42,953 nt of DNA, from the NCBI GenBank assembly GCA_020650975.1, contig JAIPMN010007472.1, positions 1 to 42,953 on the forward strand, written 5' to 3'. Below the pieces are notes generated by a model. The model worked only from the letters and a program-made list of their open reading frames with translations. It ran no database searches and was not told the DNA's origin. The translations under genes and the position numbers were made by a program. Shown here piece after piece: positions 1-13,508 of the stretch. Positions within the stretch are counted from its first letter, which is position 1; each line of letters opens with the position of its first letter. Origin of the DNA: Apostichopus californicus. Lineage: Eukaryota; Echinodermata; Holothuroidea; Aspidochirotida; Stichopodidae.

Positions 1-1423
1 TATATATTTCATGAATAACCATTATTTCAGATAGCCTATATACTTATCATTATACTACTGTGGCATTTCGCCAAGTCTCAATAGCGACGCATGCGTGTTT
101 CCACTGTTCGAACAGGGAGCTGAAACCTGCAATAATTCACCAAAATACCGCGCTGCATTTATCAACAATGCATGTCTAGTCCACGATTTCTTGAAGTTTT
201 TGGAATTCCACGTTTATTTTTGTGTTTGGTAAATCTTACACCCGGAAAGATATCCTTCCAATGAAAATATCAGAGGACTATAAATATTAATGTAATCGAA
301 GGTTAAACAGTCAACGGTCAAAACCGTTTGTTTTCCTTTCACGGTAATCTTTCTTATAAGTTTTACAACTATTCTTACAAGTAAAGATTTGATGTTGAAT
401 AGGTCTGTCCTTGATATGGAACAGCTCCCACATATGGATTTAAGCATTTGAGTAATACAATTCTATAAATACAAGATAAATGAAAACAGGCATAATCTAA
501 CCATCACATACCGTAAACATTCCTGGGGTATGTTAGGTGGGAATATTTTGAAAGAGCGATCAAAGATATGAGTTCGTCCGACAGAGCAGCGCCCAATATA
601 GTCATGTGCTTCATGTATATATTAAGAGGCAAAAGAACCCTTCCTTCACATTACGGGTAATCAGACAATATTAACGTTCTTTGTATAGGCCTGTTTACAT
701 ACAATGGCAATTCATATATTCTTGCGCTATTTTTATGTCTGAAACGTTCGTCGTTTTAGTGGGTCACAGAGTTTTGCTGATATGATTTATGATTTAATAC
801 GAGCTATACGTGATGTTTATATGAAACACCTCTTTGATTATGCTCATTTTTATGCATAATAAAGTGTAACTGGAGATAAAAAATATTATTAAATAACTTC
901 CTTCCGAGAAGAACAATGACAAAAACATCCTTCAACCGGATAAGATGTGTTTACTGGCAGACTTGCAAACTGTCAAAACTCGCTGATTTGAAATTCCCAG
1001 GGTATAAGCTCTCATATTAAAAGTTTGTAGTATCAGAGTTAACCATGGGCATGATGGTCAAATGATACAAACCAATAACTTAAACAATATGACACGATGG
1101 CGCCCCTAGATTAACTCAGGCAAGTTTCAGTTATTATCCATACTTTATAATGAGCTGATTGCGTCTGGGGTGAGACTTGCATTATAGTGCTGAGGGATCT
1201 CAGCAGAGGTCGTCTAGGGACTACGGGAAAGCCGTCTCAAAAAAGACGGATAGATGGCAAGTAAACGATTCTCTGGGCAAAGGACCTCCGCTAAGTTAGA
1301 TGAAAATTAAAATAATATGTCCATAAAAGGCACATTAAGAAATCAATCAGGGTTGGAGGACCACCGAAGTTAGCCTCTGTACTATATATAGGCATATACA
1401 TATAGTAATATTTGCTTTTTAAT
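1..1423. other. Noncoding stretch, nothing recognised
   Basis: AT-rich unique-looking sequence. A 77-codon minus-strand ORF at 214-447 has no family signature. Confidence 0.6.
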
Positions 1424-1726
1424 AATATTTGCTTTTATATAGCGCTTTACACCAGCGATAGGTCTCAAAGCGCTTTACAGACGTTATATTACCCCTGGTC
1501 AATGATAACCTGTCCCAGAGACAATCCCTCCAGTCGGCAGCTGTTATATACTGCGCCCAATGACAAGTTACCTCACAGGTATACCCATTTAACCCATGGG
1601 TGGAGAGAGGCAAGTGAGATAAAGCATCTTGCCCAAGGACACAACGTAATGAACTAGGCAGGAATCGAACCAGCGATCCTTGGATCACGAGTCCGACGCC
1701 TTAGCCAATTGGCCACCACGCTCTCA
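1424..1726 (-). mobile_element. tRNA-derived SINE
   Basis: The right end (1655-1725, minus strand) is a tRNA-like head with an A box (TGGCCAATTGGCTAAGGC) and a perfect B box (GGTTCGATTCC, 1661-1671 reversed). The body contains AGCGCTTTA motifs (1440 and 1470) of a kind I remember as common in echinoderm repeats. The left end has a duplicated aatatttgctttt, perhaps a tail repeat. Short ORFs in it are not genes. Confidence 0.7.
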
Positions 1727-3442
1727 AATATAGGCTGCAATGATGTTAGTACGGGGCAGTTGGAAGCTGGAGGACCGTATGGGAAATTTAGGCTATATGA
1801 AAAAAACAAATGACCTTTATATTATCGCCAGTTTGCTTGCCACAGCATTATTTCATATACGTCTAATTCCGAAGGTCTTGAATAATGAACGTAGTATGTG
1901 CTTTACGCGCTCATGTTGTTAAATCGGTCTACTGAATGTCAATCTTGGGCCTCACGGTTCTTGCCTATAAGGGCAATCTCAAGCAAGCTTTTTTCCCCCC
2001 ATTATATACATCTCTCATACAAGTCTGCAAACAATACAGTGAAAAGTGCTTTGTCGGACATCATGTCCGTAATTTGTGCTATACTCTATGTAGATGTATA
2101 GGAGCGAAAGCCCAGTTTCTGTACTGCAATTTAAATTCATTAATTCAGTATCTTAGCACTCAAACGTAAGATAACATAAGACGATGCTCTGATATTTTCT
2201 TTGGTATAGAGTCATGTGAGGAAAGAGATTGAACGAAATTTCTCAGTACGGTTACGGTATGCTTCCATCATTACATGGGACGCCAACCATGTAAAAGACC
2301 GTTATAGTTACTCGCAGGGTAGTCCCTAATTTATGAACAGATCTCCTCTTTCTGTTGAGTTCCTTTGCAAAAAGAAGTCAACAAAACGTGCAAAATGCAT
2401 GCCCTTATATTAAGTGGCGTGCACATGATTTCAAAGTTTGGGAGGGGACGGGGGGGGGGGGGGGTTGATGGCAAATTCAAAATTTCATCCGACTGATTAA
2501 GGTAGAGGTTGGGTGTTGTCATGTCGTCATTCTAGCCGTCTCCTTCGTACGAGGTAAACGTCTTAAACGATCGTCTTCTCTATAGCACGACCCTTCTCTC
2601 ATGTGACAGAATGTCATAAAAAGGTTCCCTTATAACCTCTCCCCTTTCTCTGCCCATCCTCCTTCACCACCCGCCCTACCCCCGCCCCACCCCACCCTCG
2701 GCCCCGGCAGTTGATTAAGAATTTATTTGCCCCCCCCCCCCCACCATCATTTAAGATATTATCCCAACTTATTCCGCATTAGCTTCACATCAGGTTTGCA
2801 AATGAAGGGGAAACATCTACAAGAAAGAGTTTTTTTTATATTTATTATATACGCATGGCTTACATTATAGGCTGTGTAACCCATTTAAAGATTGAAACCC
2901 ACTATCAACCTGTTTTTAGCATTGTTACACATAATTCTAAGTTGACCCAGCCCTGAACCTTGTCAACACGCTATGGTCATTCATTCCACAAACTTAATTA
3001 TCTCCAGATGGCTGATTGCTTTACAAATTTAAAGGAAACACAATTAAGAAATATATTTCATCATATTGTTTCATGACCTTAGATTCGTATAAACGCATCC
3101 GCTCTTTTCTCGGTTTGTAATTATCTTTGTATTGACTTCCAGGAACTAGGCTAAAGAGTGTAACATTTATTGCAGAATCAATATTGCGGAAACTCTGCCT
3201 TTTTCCTTGAAGTTCAGCCTTTGTTTAAAGGTGATAATGATTGTCTCAAATCGTCATGATAGTTTTGTTATTTATAATGTTGACGGCCTTTTCGTGATCC
3301 TCGTTTCCGGGGGTGGTTGACTGTACTACGAGGCATGTCAGGGGTTTCATATACACCGTACAAAAACACAGAAAACCCCGTCGCCGCCCTCCGAAAGTTG
3401 AATCGTATTTATTGCTGACATCAATTCAGGGACCAACTAGAC
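1727..3442. other. Noncoding stretch
   Basis: Holds a G15 run (2450) and a pyrimidine-rich tract (2640-2742) ending in C13. No exon supported. Confidence 0.6.
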
Positions 3443-4939
3443 CATTGGTTCTCAAAGTGGTCTCTACCGCCCCGGGGGCGCTGGGAACTTTCAGGGGCGC
3501 TACAGAATCCACGGGCGATAGGGGGCGCTGGCAAAGCTTAGGGGGCGTTGGCATTAGTTTGTGGGGGAGGGCATGCATGCACTGGCGAGCTACAATGCTT
3601 GTTAGATATTTCTGAATTTCTGTGCAGAAACAAGAATTGCTTGAACTTCGTCGATATAGTTTTGTCGTCGACTGCCGATGCAATATGAGTTTTGCATACT
3701 AATTATATAGCATACACTTAGTTTCCCCACATCGGTTTTAACAAATTCTCCTCTTGTGTGTCAACAATGAATGTTAGCGTTATGTTAAACTAGTCGCAAA
3801 AACACTCGACGTTTTCCCCGGGCATCAAACCAAACATGAAATTTTAAATCTCTATAATAACAAAATGGACTCGATTTAGCAATGTCAGATTAGAGAAGTA
3901 TGATGTTTTATTACGTTTTCGTGGAAATCAGTCTGCGAATTGTTTTCCAATTCTTAGAGACTTCCCGACATTAACATTATCCGACTGACAATGACACTTC
4001 AATATTTTTTAGAGAACATTTATTCTATCAGACTGCATCTCCATTTAAAATCCCCACACATATATGAAACTTCATTCCAGTACATACTCTAGACATTCTG
4101 TCAGTATATAATATTGGTTCAACAATTGTAACTTTCTGTTTCTACCCTTTTCTTAAAATTTGGGTTCTTTCCTTATGAAACTACAAAAATTGTGTGCGCT
4201 TCGCGCGCTGCTTGTCCTCTTTCGTCCATACTCGCTGGCAACTTTCTCAATTTTCACCATTAAATCAGGCTAATGGGGGGGGGGGGGTACCCCATAGTCT
4301 GTAATTTGGGGGTAGAAGAATTCTTATCAAAAACCCCCTGATTTGTTCTTGTGAAAAATATATCAAACAAACCATTCCAATTTTTGCGCGCTTTCGTGCA
4401 CCATGAACGATTCTGGCTCCATTTATGTTCATCGATTTTCCATTCCCGCAAACCAGGCGGGTGGTGCTGGGACGGGTGGTGCTTGAGCCCGTAAGATGGT
4501 AACTCTTTTTAAACCCCTAGTTCAAACGTAACCGACAACCCCATTATGTTCCTCTGTAACATAAACCATACCAAACCGAATTCTAACAACCCTTCTTCAA
4601 ATTACATTTTGTAGCACCATACTGCATCTGAGGACATTAAAATATTCAAAACTTTCCCAAAGGGGAGGGCCCTTCCCTTTTGACCCCTCCCCCACGACAC
4701 AAACAAACTCACACTCCGCCAGCTCTCCCAAATGCAAAATTACCTTCCTGGGTCTACGTCAATTTCGTGAATACTGGTCAGTTGGAAAATGATCAACCAG
4801 CAGATATTGGTTTTGATCCCCTCCTCAACTTTCCAAACCCTGACGCCGCCCCTCGACAAGAGGTTGGTGGGGGTGGGGCGCTGGGCCGGTCCAATAGGGC
4901 AAAAGGGGGCGGTAGATCCAAAAAGTTTGAGAACCACTG
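3443..4939. mobile_element. hAT-like DNA transposon remnant, non-autonomous
   Basis: The left end starts CATTGGTTCTCAAAGTGG; the right end, reversed, starts CAGTGGTTCTCAAA, the Charlie/hAT-type terminus. Subterminal regions are GC-rich with repeated GGGGGCGC. Flanks AACTAGAC (left) and AACTATAGAC (right) look like a decayed 8-bp target duplication. No transposase reading frame is visible in its 1.5 kb; it contains a 13-bp poly-G run at 4275-4287. Proline- and glycine-rich short ORFs at 4680-5074 are low-complexity by-products. Confidence 0.6.
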
Positions 4940-5433
4940 AACTATAGACTGTCCGCCCCCTGGGCCCCCGCCGGAGCTTCGCATCTGGACCCTATCGGGG
5001 AAACTGAGACGGGCCCCTGGACACCACCCGATATAAGCTTTGCACCAAGGTGCAGGTCCTTCAGTTTTATCCATGTTCAGTCATTTATGCCCCCCCCCCA
5101 CAATTGGGATTGACGCCCCTGACCCTGCGGAATCCGAATAAGCCGGACCTGACCTGCAGGGATGGTAATTGGATAGAGCCACAAAAAACCTACTGTGCAA
5201 TGCGTATAGGTTCATAAGTGCATAATAATAAGTGTAGTAAGTGCATACTGTTTCCATACAAGTAACGTGGAGTAATGATTTGAGCACTGGTTCCATTGAC
5301 AGGTAATTAATCCTACTATCATATTTTTAAGTACACTTTACAGATCTTAGGCTCACGGGGTCTTTCACACAGTATAAATGCAGGTGGTTATATATCAGAA
5401 GCCCAATAGCATTACCCTTTGAAGGTGTGCCTC

Positions 5434-5495
5434 TGCATACGTACGGTAGGCTATATAGGAGCCTTGCATACGTACGGTAGGCTATATAGGAGCCT
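5434..5495 (+). repeat. Perfect 31-bp tandem duplication
   Basis: Two identical 31-bp copies beginning TGCATACGTACGGTAGGCTA, at 5434-5464 and 5465-5495. Confidence 0.95.
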
Positions 5496-5536
5496 AAGCA
5501 CAAAGACCAATCTGTCTCACCTTTCTTTCTTGATTT

Positions 5537-5649
5537 ATTTCATACTATGTGATTTCATACTATGTGATTTCATACTATGTGATTTCATACTATGTGATTT
5601 CATACTATGTGATTTCATACTATGTGATTTCATACTATGTGATTTCATA
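5537..5649 (+). repeat. 15-bp minisatellite
   Basis: Seven copies of ATTTCATACTATGTG in tandem. Because 15 is a multiple of 3 and the unit has no stop in one frame, it yields a spurious DFILC-repeat ORF. Confidence 0.95.
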
Positions 5650-6971
5650 TGGTCTGAATCCAGAAAGGACCTCTCCCCTTATTGTCCCACTTGTAGATAG
5701 CTACAGGTGAAGGTTTGCCTTCCCTCTATAATCTAACTTCCTTGCATGGACCAAACAATAACCTTTCTCAAACTTCGTCTTTACTACATGGACAACGAAG
5801 GTCCCTGAAATATCGGTAATAGACCACCTATGGCTGATTTAGTCCTTAATATTGGACGTTACTTTATGCAGTTGTTATACGTGACGCGGTATATGCTATA
5901 CCTTCATGGAGTTATTTCATATATTAGCTTCGTACTTATAGGCCCTATATACCATGCACTGTAGTAATAAATAATAAATAAATATCCATTAAAGCGTGCA
6001 ATCAGAAAACACTGAAAAAGTAAGTATAACCGACTTATTCTGAAAAAAAAGCCGATACATCGGTGAGGTCACTAGGTCAAGGGTCGCATTCTTCTTAAGT
6101 CACGGTCTTTCTTCTTTCGTTGTTTACAACTTGTCTAAACAATTTCCTCCGAAAATATACCTTTATGGATCCTTCATAATTTGTCATTTTGGTATTTCTT
6201 TCCATGTAAACAACAATTTTAGTTTCCTGCATTGGATTCGTATTATTACCTTAAATGTATACAAATCTTCTGAAAATGTCGCCAGCATTTACAAAATTCG
6301 AAATAGAAGAATATGTCGAATCTATCATCTCGATAGGAAACAATATTGACCAGTTTTGACGTCTACCAAATGGAAACAGTAATAAGCTTTTAGAATATCG
6401 CTTGAGTGACTTAACAATTAGAAACTTCCTTCATAATTGTATCCGATTCAGGTTCCTCTTTCTGTTAACAAAATTTGGAATAACCTTTACCCTCTGATCT
6501 CTTCGAAAAAATTCTGGAAACAATCCTTCACGCCAAGTAGACATAGGGTATGAATTTTCAAAAGATTCTTTCGTGAACAGTCGCAGTCAATTGGTTGTTA
6601 CTTATCCTTTGACGTGAGTCCGCTGGACTTACGTATTCTTTGACTTGAGTATAGGCGGACGTCACATACCCTTTGACTTGAGTTTGCTTTAGGAACAAGC
6701 GAGGGCCACATAAACCCGTTTATACATCTATACTAACATATAGTTATACTTGCTTTAGGACCGATGCGTCGCAACTTGTGTACTATGTGTTTACCGATGA
6801 TAGTATAGGTCTAATTCGAGTCTGCGACTTGGTCGGACTGGGACTCGGACTAGTTGGACTTATGCTTATACTCAACTAACGAACGTTTTGATAGTAATAG
6901 GAAAAGCCAGGAGCTTTGCAGTTTCACCATCTCTGTGAGCTCTCTGGTCCAGAATGATGTTAACCTGTTTG

Positions 6972-7139
6972 TCGGCCTTTTGGCTAAGATCATGTGTAGT
7001 ATCTGTTCCCTTTCGAGGGGAATGATGATGCACACCTGACGATGATCACACAGTCACAGTCCCGATGCAAGGGGACTGGGGTTGAGAGCGGATCAGTCGT
7101 TCGGTAGTTTGGTTTTTGTGCCCAGGTTCTGTCCTGGGC
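6972..7139 (+). ncRNA. U2 snRNA-like 5' region fused to an unfamiliar structured RNA
   Basis: Bases 6972-7008 match the U2 snRNA 5' region at 36 of 37 positions by my memory of the human sequence, including the branch-site pairing element GTAGTA and the CGGCCTTTTGGC stem. Downstream is not U2: a hairpin TTCCC/GGGAA (7006-7022), a hairpin CAGTCCC/GGGACTG (7057-7078), a U-rich GGTTTTTG that could be a weak Sm site (7111-7118), and a terminal hairpin GCCCAGG/CCTGGGC (7120-7139). The order hairpin, Sm-like site, 3' hairpin is snRNA-like. The first 9 bases of U2 are not conserved. Options are a divergent snRNA, a U2 chimera, or a snRNA-headed SINE copy. Confidence 0.55.
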
Positions 7140-9668
7140 GACTTTTTCTTAAAAAGTACCTGTTTGTCTGTTCCAGATTGGGCAGGTTTGCAGCTGATAT
7201 CACACATAGGCACACCACTACGCCAAGTCACCGATTGTATTTGTTAGTTCGTGTGGGGTCGCATGGTGACGGTAACTAAGGAGTTTTTATCAGTAAATAT
7301 CGTTAATGTTGGTTTCCATGTTGGTATGTCGAAAAACTCTCTGTTCCGAGGCGCGGTCATCACCTTTGTCGTGTGATCAAGGACGCCCTTAACATTTGAC
7401 AATTTAATATTCGAGTCGCTTCCTATTGTTGCGCTAACACCCACTCGAAATATGATAACACGCATGTTCGTTTATCTGTGACTTTATGAGGTATAATACT
7501 AACATTCAAATACGAACGTGTTTTCTTTAGCTATGGTTGTAATCGGATGTACCAAATCAACCGTGCTGTTGAATGTATATATATATATAAGGTTTGCTAA
7601 TCATATGTATGGGTTGGTTCCATGTGGCTTTCTGAAGAAAAGTGCAAAGGAAAAGTCAATCTCAGCTTATTGCAACCCACCCAGTATATACAATGAGAAT
7701 AACAGCACCAAATATGAATTGGTAGAATTTTGACCCAAAATACCCGAAAGACCATTCCAATTGGCCATCTGGAGTTGGCCTATGTCTATCATAATACCCT
7801 ATTCGCATGTAGATCCATACCATGTATTTCTTGATTTGGTTACAGCTGTATGTAGCAATGTCATATATGTTTCACTATATATGTAGCTTACAGTGGAGTC
7901 TCTTTAAAGACATACAAGAACTCTGTAGCTTGGCAGGAATGATACATCGTGTCCACGAAGAAAACATCATGACACCCTTTGCGTGCCAAGGTTTCATATC
8001 TTGTGTCACTTTTCCTCAAAAGTACATCATTGGCAGACTGTGTATGCATGCAATGGATGTATATGCTTAGCACATATTTACTGTTCTTATAAGAGGTACC
8101 GGACTACCGGTTGAATTGTTGTAGTGTGGGCTGCTTTTACATACGCTATCCATGATCATTATAACATTGCATTAACGACCCGATCAGTGTAAGTCACCGT
8201 GCATGCTGCCTTGTGTATTTCATACGCATTTCCCTAGAGAAGGCGTTCAACATATTACACATTTTCCATATCAGATTTTAATCGATTCTTGATCTTGTTA
8301 CAATAATCCAGGTAGTAAAAGACCTATCATTTCTTGCCGTGGCTTCCAATCTGCCACGTAAAGCAGCGAGTATTGACATAACAGTAAAGTCAACATAGTG
8401 GTCTCGTCATTCTGGGTGCAGACGACTCTCACTTATTTCAGAACTGGAGATCGATCGAGCCTCTAGCGATCCTTTCACGCGGGAAACGTTGATCGTCTTA
8501 AATCCAGCCGATTGAAAATGAATGACACGGGACAATGGTAATTCTAATTGGGGAGTTATGAAGACGTGTCATTAACCGATAGTTCAAGCCGATGTCTCTA
8601 TTACTGGCTGCCGGAAGCCTTGTTATAGGTGAAGAACTTATGGTGTGTATAGTTATATAGTGCCAACACACACATCTCTTATTAGGCTATAAGTCCAAAT
8701 GTGAACTGCAGTTAACACAGCAATTATAATTACAGTAAAATAGCTTAGCTCACTTAAATTGAAAACACCAAAAAGATGGTAGAAAGTTCTATCATACTGA
8801 TAAAACGCGCGGTCATTTGTATGTTGATCTGTATAGCAAAATGCACCGACACTTGATTCCTTGCTCAACGAATTGTACTTGTGGTGTAAGACACGGGATA
8901 AAATACTTCCCTGGTATAGACTATTTCACTATTACAAGGTATATCTTGCTCTCAATGTAAGCTATGAAAATCACATCTGCGAGTTCCCGTGATGTTGGAA
9001 CACTGATACCCAAAATGTTTTCATAACACACATTACAAAGAGAATAGATAAATTGCTTATGAAGCATCAATTATGAATAAATATTTCCTAAGTTAAAATT
9101 TAATCTATCCCACAAAGCGGGCGTTGCCTTTTCTCTTTGAAGAACCAAGCATGTGGGACTGTCAATAGATGCATGTAAACTAGAAAGGGTAATCGTGCCT
9201 CTTCAATTAAAACGCCTGGGGTGCTAAGGTGATACATTTTTTGGAAGTTAGTTTTCACGTTGTCTGTTTTAAAGAGATAAGCCGATGGCGTTAATCCAAG
9301 AACAAATGAAAGTCGGTATAAATACAAACTCTGACTGTGTCTGTGTTAGTGTAAGGCAAAAACAAAAAAAGTTCTGTGCTTGCAACCGTTCAGTTTTTAC
9401 CAGTTATATTTTAAACCGTTTGCTCAAAGCTATATGTATATATGTTCTGTAGTTACGTTATTGGGTCTTTCCAGGGGGAAGAATTGCATAACGTTTGGAA
9501 AGATTGTTCACCGATTTTGTAGCATGACATTGGTTCGCGACAAAAGGAGATGGTGGATCACTGGCGATTCTGAGAAGAATGTTTTCATCTTACTTAGATG
9601 AATACATGCGTCTTCAGTTCTGTTTTCTTTTCTGTTCGTAGATATCAGACTTATAGTTAGTCCGTGCG
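7140..9668. other. Noncoding stretch, nothing recognised
   Basis: Short ORFs of 60-82 codons on both strands overlap one another and lack domain signatures. Confidence 0.55.
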
Positions 9669-9784
9669 CCTACTCGTATATTAGCGTATAGTAACCTGTA
9701 AGAGTACTGACTCGTATATTAGCGTATTAACCATGCGACCACGCATACACGTATCTTAGCGTTGCAACCTGTACTCATACTCAC

Positions 9785-9945
9785 ACTCGTATGTTAACGT
9801 AGTAACCTATACTCATACTCGTATGTTAACGTAGTAACCTATTCTCTTACTCGTATGTTAACGTAGTAACCTATACTCATACTCGTATGTTAACGTAGTA
9901 ACCTATACTCATACTCGTATGTTAACGTAGCAACCTGTTAGGGTA
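9785..9945 (+). repeat. 32-bp minisatellite
   Basis: Five units at exact 32-bp spacing (9785, 9817, 9849, 9881, 9913), core ACTCGTATGTTAACGTAGTA. Degenerate units extend back to about 9669 and forward to about 9960. Each unit holds GTTAAC. No spacers, so not a CRISPR array. Confidence 0.95.
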
Positions 9946-9960
9946 CTCATACTCGCGGAT

Positions 9961-12900
9961 TTGTACTCATACTATGGTAGTATATGTACTAGTACAAAAC
10001 ACGTACTCCTAGTCGTAGATCCTTGTACTAGTACTAATATCAAGACTCACACTGCTATAGACTCCTACTATAAGTATCATTTATTTATGATACTTTAACA
10101 TACTTTAACATTCCAGAATACATACTCAGACACATAGTCTATTGACACTTTCAATGGTAACTTCAGCGTGAACGGTCATACACAAACAGGTTGGTACTGA
10201 TGAGGACATAGGTATTGATTAGGTATTAAATAGGCAGAAATCTGTCCATTGAGCAGGGATTAAAGAGCATCACTGTAGCTTTAATTGTCTGTTGAAGGGT
10301 CATACTCTTCTACACAGTGTCGAATTCACCTTGTGAGACAGTCACAATGCGCCGGCTCGTATCACTTTCAAGTAATTTATCATTTTGTTTCTCGCGCCCC
10401 CGTAAGACAGTAATCGATCGCTTAGTACGAATTGTTAATTTTTGTTTAAGCTAACCTCTTGCAGTAAACCGATGGCAAATCTTTGAGGCGCGTTTGTTTC
10501 GAAGCTGTCACCTTGTCGGTCTTCCAGAGTTATCAATGAAGGTTACCCCCGTCATTTAGAATATAATCCTATATTTGCTTCTGTAAGTATACAAAGTTAT
10601 ACAGTTTTTATTTACCTTTATATCATGATTAAGTTAACTTCGATAAGCTTTGTGTATCCGTTCTGCTACAGTGTGTCACGTACATGCTGTATGTTCAAAG
10701 TTGATTTTTCTAAGCAGACGATAAGGTTTGAATAATGACGTTTATCATGCTTAAGTAGAGCTTGGTGTTGTTGTATTCGGTGCTTTGTCATCAAGTCCAT
10801 AAAGAATTTTCCGAAATCCCATGCTGATTATTTTAATATAATATAGTATTTTAATATATATCAGTGTGTCCATACATGTAATGAACTGCATTTTAAATGA
10901 CGTCAAACAAATTGAAGTTAAACACCGGTTGCAATTCTCTACTGCATTACTGCAGGAATTTTAACCTTTGAGTAGACAAAAGGCAACTCCCACCAGACCT
11001 AATTAGTTTAATCGTTGCAATCAAAGTATTCTAAAGATAATCTAAAAATAAATCATACAAAGCTGGAGTTTGTCTTGTAAATATTCTAAGTAACACCTCC
11101 ATGAACATTTTAATGTTATGTGAAGAGATATACGTCACACTCTCGAATTGGTAATGGCATCAGATATCATGACGCAATAACAGTCCTTCTTTCGTTGTAC
11201 GTCAAACTTGAGCTGTAGGTTATACCAAATCATAAGCCTTGATGAAATTGAGCGGCAGGGGAGGAGGCGGGGGGGGGGGAGCAGGAGGAACTTCATCCCA
11301 CTAAAGGTGTTATTGCTGTTGAGGGAATGTTGGTGAACAGCTTACTATGAAAGAGGTGTTGTCTCATGGAGTTACTCATAAATTTCAGGGAATTTTGAAA
11401 GATAAATAATTACTAGAAGATTTAATGGTTGTAACAATTATAGTCTGGTGTACCCATCTGATGTAGTCTGTCTGACGGAAGTTGTACCTTCTTGTGACTC
11501 ATGTCTCATAATGAATAAGCTTTCTACCGAATTTCAAACAATATTTTGGCTGATCGAACTAACATTATAAGATCCCTTGTGTGAGAACGAACGTTTTGAC
11601 ATGTATATATGGGCCCCTATACCTCAGGTAAGAAACATAGCTCTGAAGATTCTCCGTCCTTTGAGGGAACAAGCCTGAGAGACGTCGGTCTCATGTTCCG
11701 CCTGAAGCGCTAATGGTCAACAATATATATATCGTGTTAGGTATAACAGTATGGGCAGCACAGATCCTCACACAATTCTACTGGCGTATCGCCTGATCAT
11801 CGCGCTTGTCATATGGAAGTTCTATATTTTATTTCTATTTTTAATATGATTTGCGTTGTTCAAATTTGATGGTATTATACATACGAATATCGATTAAAAA
11901 AAACACCAATGATGTGTACATAAGACTGCAGTTTAAACTAAACAACACGCTACCAAAATGGGTTAGACAAATATCGGATTTAAATATCACATTGCTAGTT
12001 TTCACTGACTGATACTAACTCAATACGAAAGCTATTTTGTGCCAATCAAATTATTCTCTTATTAGAACAAATTACACAATTGTGATGACCATTTTTTTCA
12101 TAGCAAATTATTAGTTTGTTATTACAAACAAAAGGTACCAAAATCCGACTAGGTTGTGATACCTGTCCTATCCTATATGCTCATTGTACGAACACGTTTA
12201 AAATATTGCAGTTTCGCAGTGGCAATAGTGTGGCTTTATATAAGATATATGCAATGACCTGTTTTAGCTCCATGATATGTGTATGTAAGATGTTAGCATG
12301 GTTTTAACGTTGGGATCCTCCGTGGTCGGTAGTGAAATATCGCGATTGCAAATATCTTTCATAAATACACGATTGTATCAATAACTGCCTAAGACGAAGA
12401 AACAAAAAAGCTGTACATGATATAACTTATAACACTACGGTATCATTTTTATGTACCGTACCGTATAATCTTAAACCAAATTATAGTGTCACAAACGGCG
12501 GGCCATAAAGTATACCCATATCACGTGATCAACTTAATAACTTGCAGTAACAACTTCAGAGTTTGTAGCAACAAACTAATCATTTGTGTCAACAGATTAA
12601 TAATTTCTATCAAAGAAAGAAAGATAAGTTTACAGTTTGTACTAATAAAGCATATCACCTTCCATTGGGTCATTCAGTCTGGCACATATATTACTATTAT
12701 AAGTCTACAATAACTTCCTATACATCAGTGGCATTATAAGAGAATTGTTTCATACTGGTTCTTAAGATTATGTTTTAGCCATTCAAAAATGATAAACCAT
12801 ATGTATATGTTCATAGAGTATACAGTGACGCCAATCTTTCGGTCAATCAGTTCGACCCCTATATTACATGAAGGTACTATAAACCACTTCAGTACTAAGC

Positions 12901-13111
12901 GTACGTGCAAACTGGAACGATTGTATTGATATCGTATTCCTTAAATAAACCGAGCAAGTGGCTAAGTAAATATATTCTGCATGTGTAACTTAGCGGTCTC
13001 TTGGTTTTCACCATTCCTACTATTAATCCTTCGGAACACGACGTACTCTTTGCATTTCAGGTAAGCTGAACATGTTTAGTTGGACAAACTTAGCATTTTT
13101 CTTCTTTTTTT
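9961..13111. other. Noncoding stretch, nothing recognised
   Basis: After the minisatellite, AT-rich sequence with a G11 run at 11269. No exon or RNA supported. Confidence 0.55.
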
Positions 13112-13125
13112 GGGGGGGGGGGGGG

Positions 13126-13508
13126 TATGGGGTATGGGAGAACACTTCTATGTAACACGAGTTTTGATCGATAAGGCGTAATCAATGATCTCTTTATATT
13201 GAACATCTTTAATTTAATTAAATGGTAGTTGACGTCATTGACAATGTACAAGGGCGTAATGATACACCGTAGGTAGGTAGGACTATACACGCATTCCATT
13301 TGAAANNNNNNNNNNGGGGGGGGGGGGGTATGGGGTATGGGAGAACACTTCTATGTAACACGAGTTTTGATCGATAAGGCGTAATCAATGATCACTTTCT
13401 ATTGAACATCTTTAATTTAATTAAATGGTAGTTGACGTCATTGACAATGTACAAGGGCGTAATGATACACCGTAGGTAGGTAGGACTATACACGCATTCC
13501 ATTTGAAA
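13126..13508. repeat. Gap-flanking duplicate, likely assembly artefact
   Basis: 180 bases at 13126-13305 recur at 13329-13508 with about two mismatches, each copy directly after a G run of 13-14. They are separated by 10 Ns (13306-13315). Most simply two overlapping contig ends were not merged. Confidence 0.85.

Larger units (their letters stand above)
4940..6971. other. Noncoding stretch with tandem repeats
   Basis: Apart from the 31-bp and 15-bp tandem repeats, 6600-6740 has loose repeats of ctttgac(g/t)tgagt. No gene seen. Confidence 0.6.

Noticed and set aside
4680-5074. Proline/glycine-rich ORFs on both strands
   Set aside because: They lie in GC-rich transposon ends and low-complexity flanks; no domain.
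5419-5700. 93-codon ORF with repeated DFILC
   Set aside because: It is only the translation of a 15-bp minisatellite.
9785-9945. Regularly spaced repeats resembling a CRISPR array
   Set aside because: Units are directly adjacent without spacers and the DNA is animal; it is a minisatellite.
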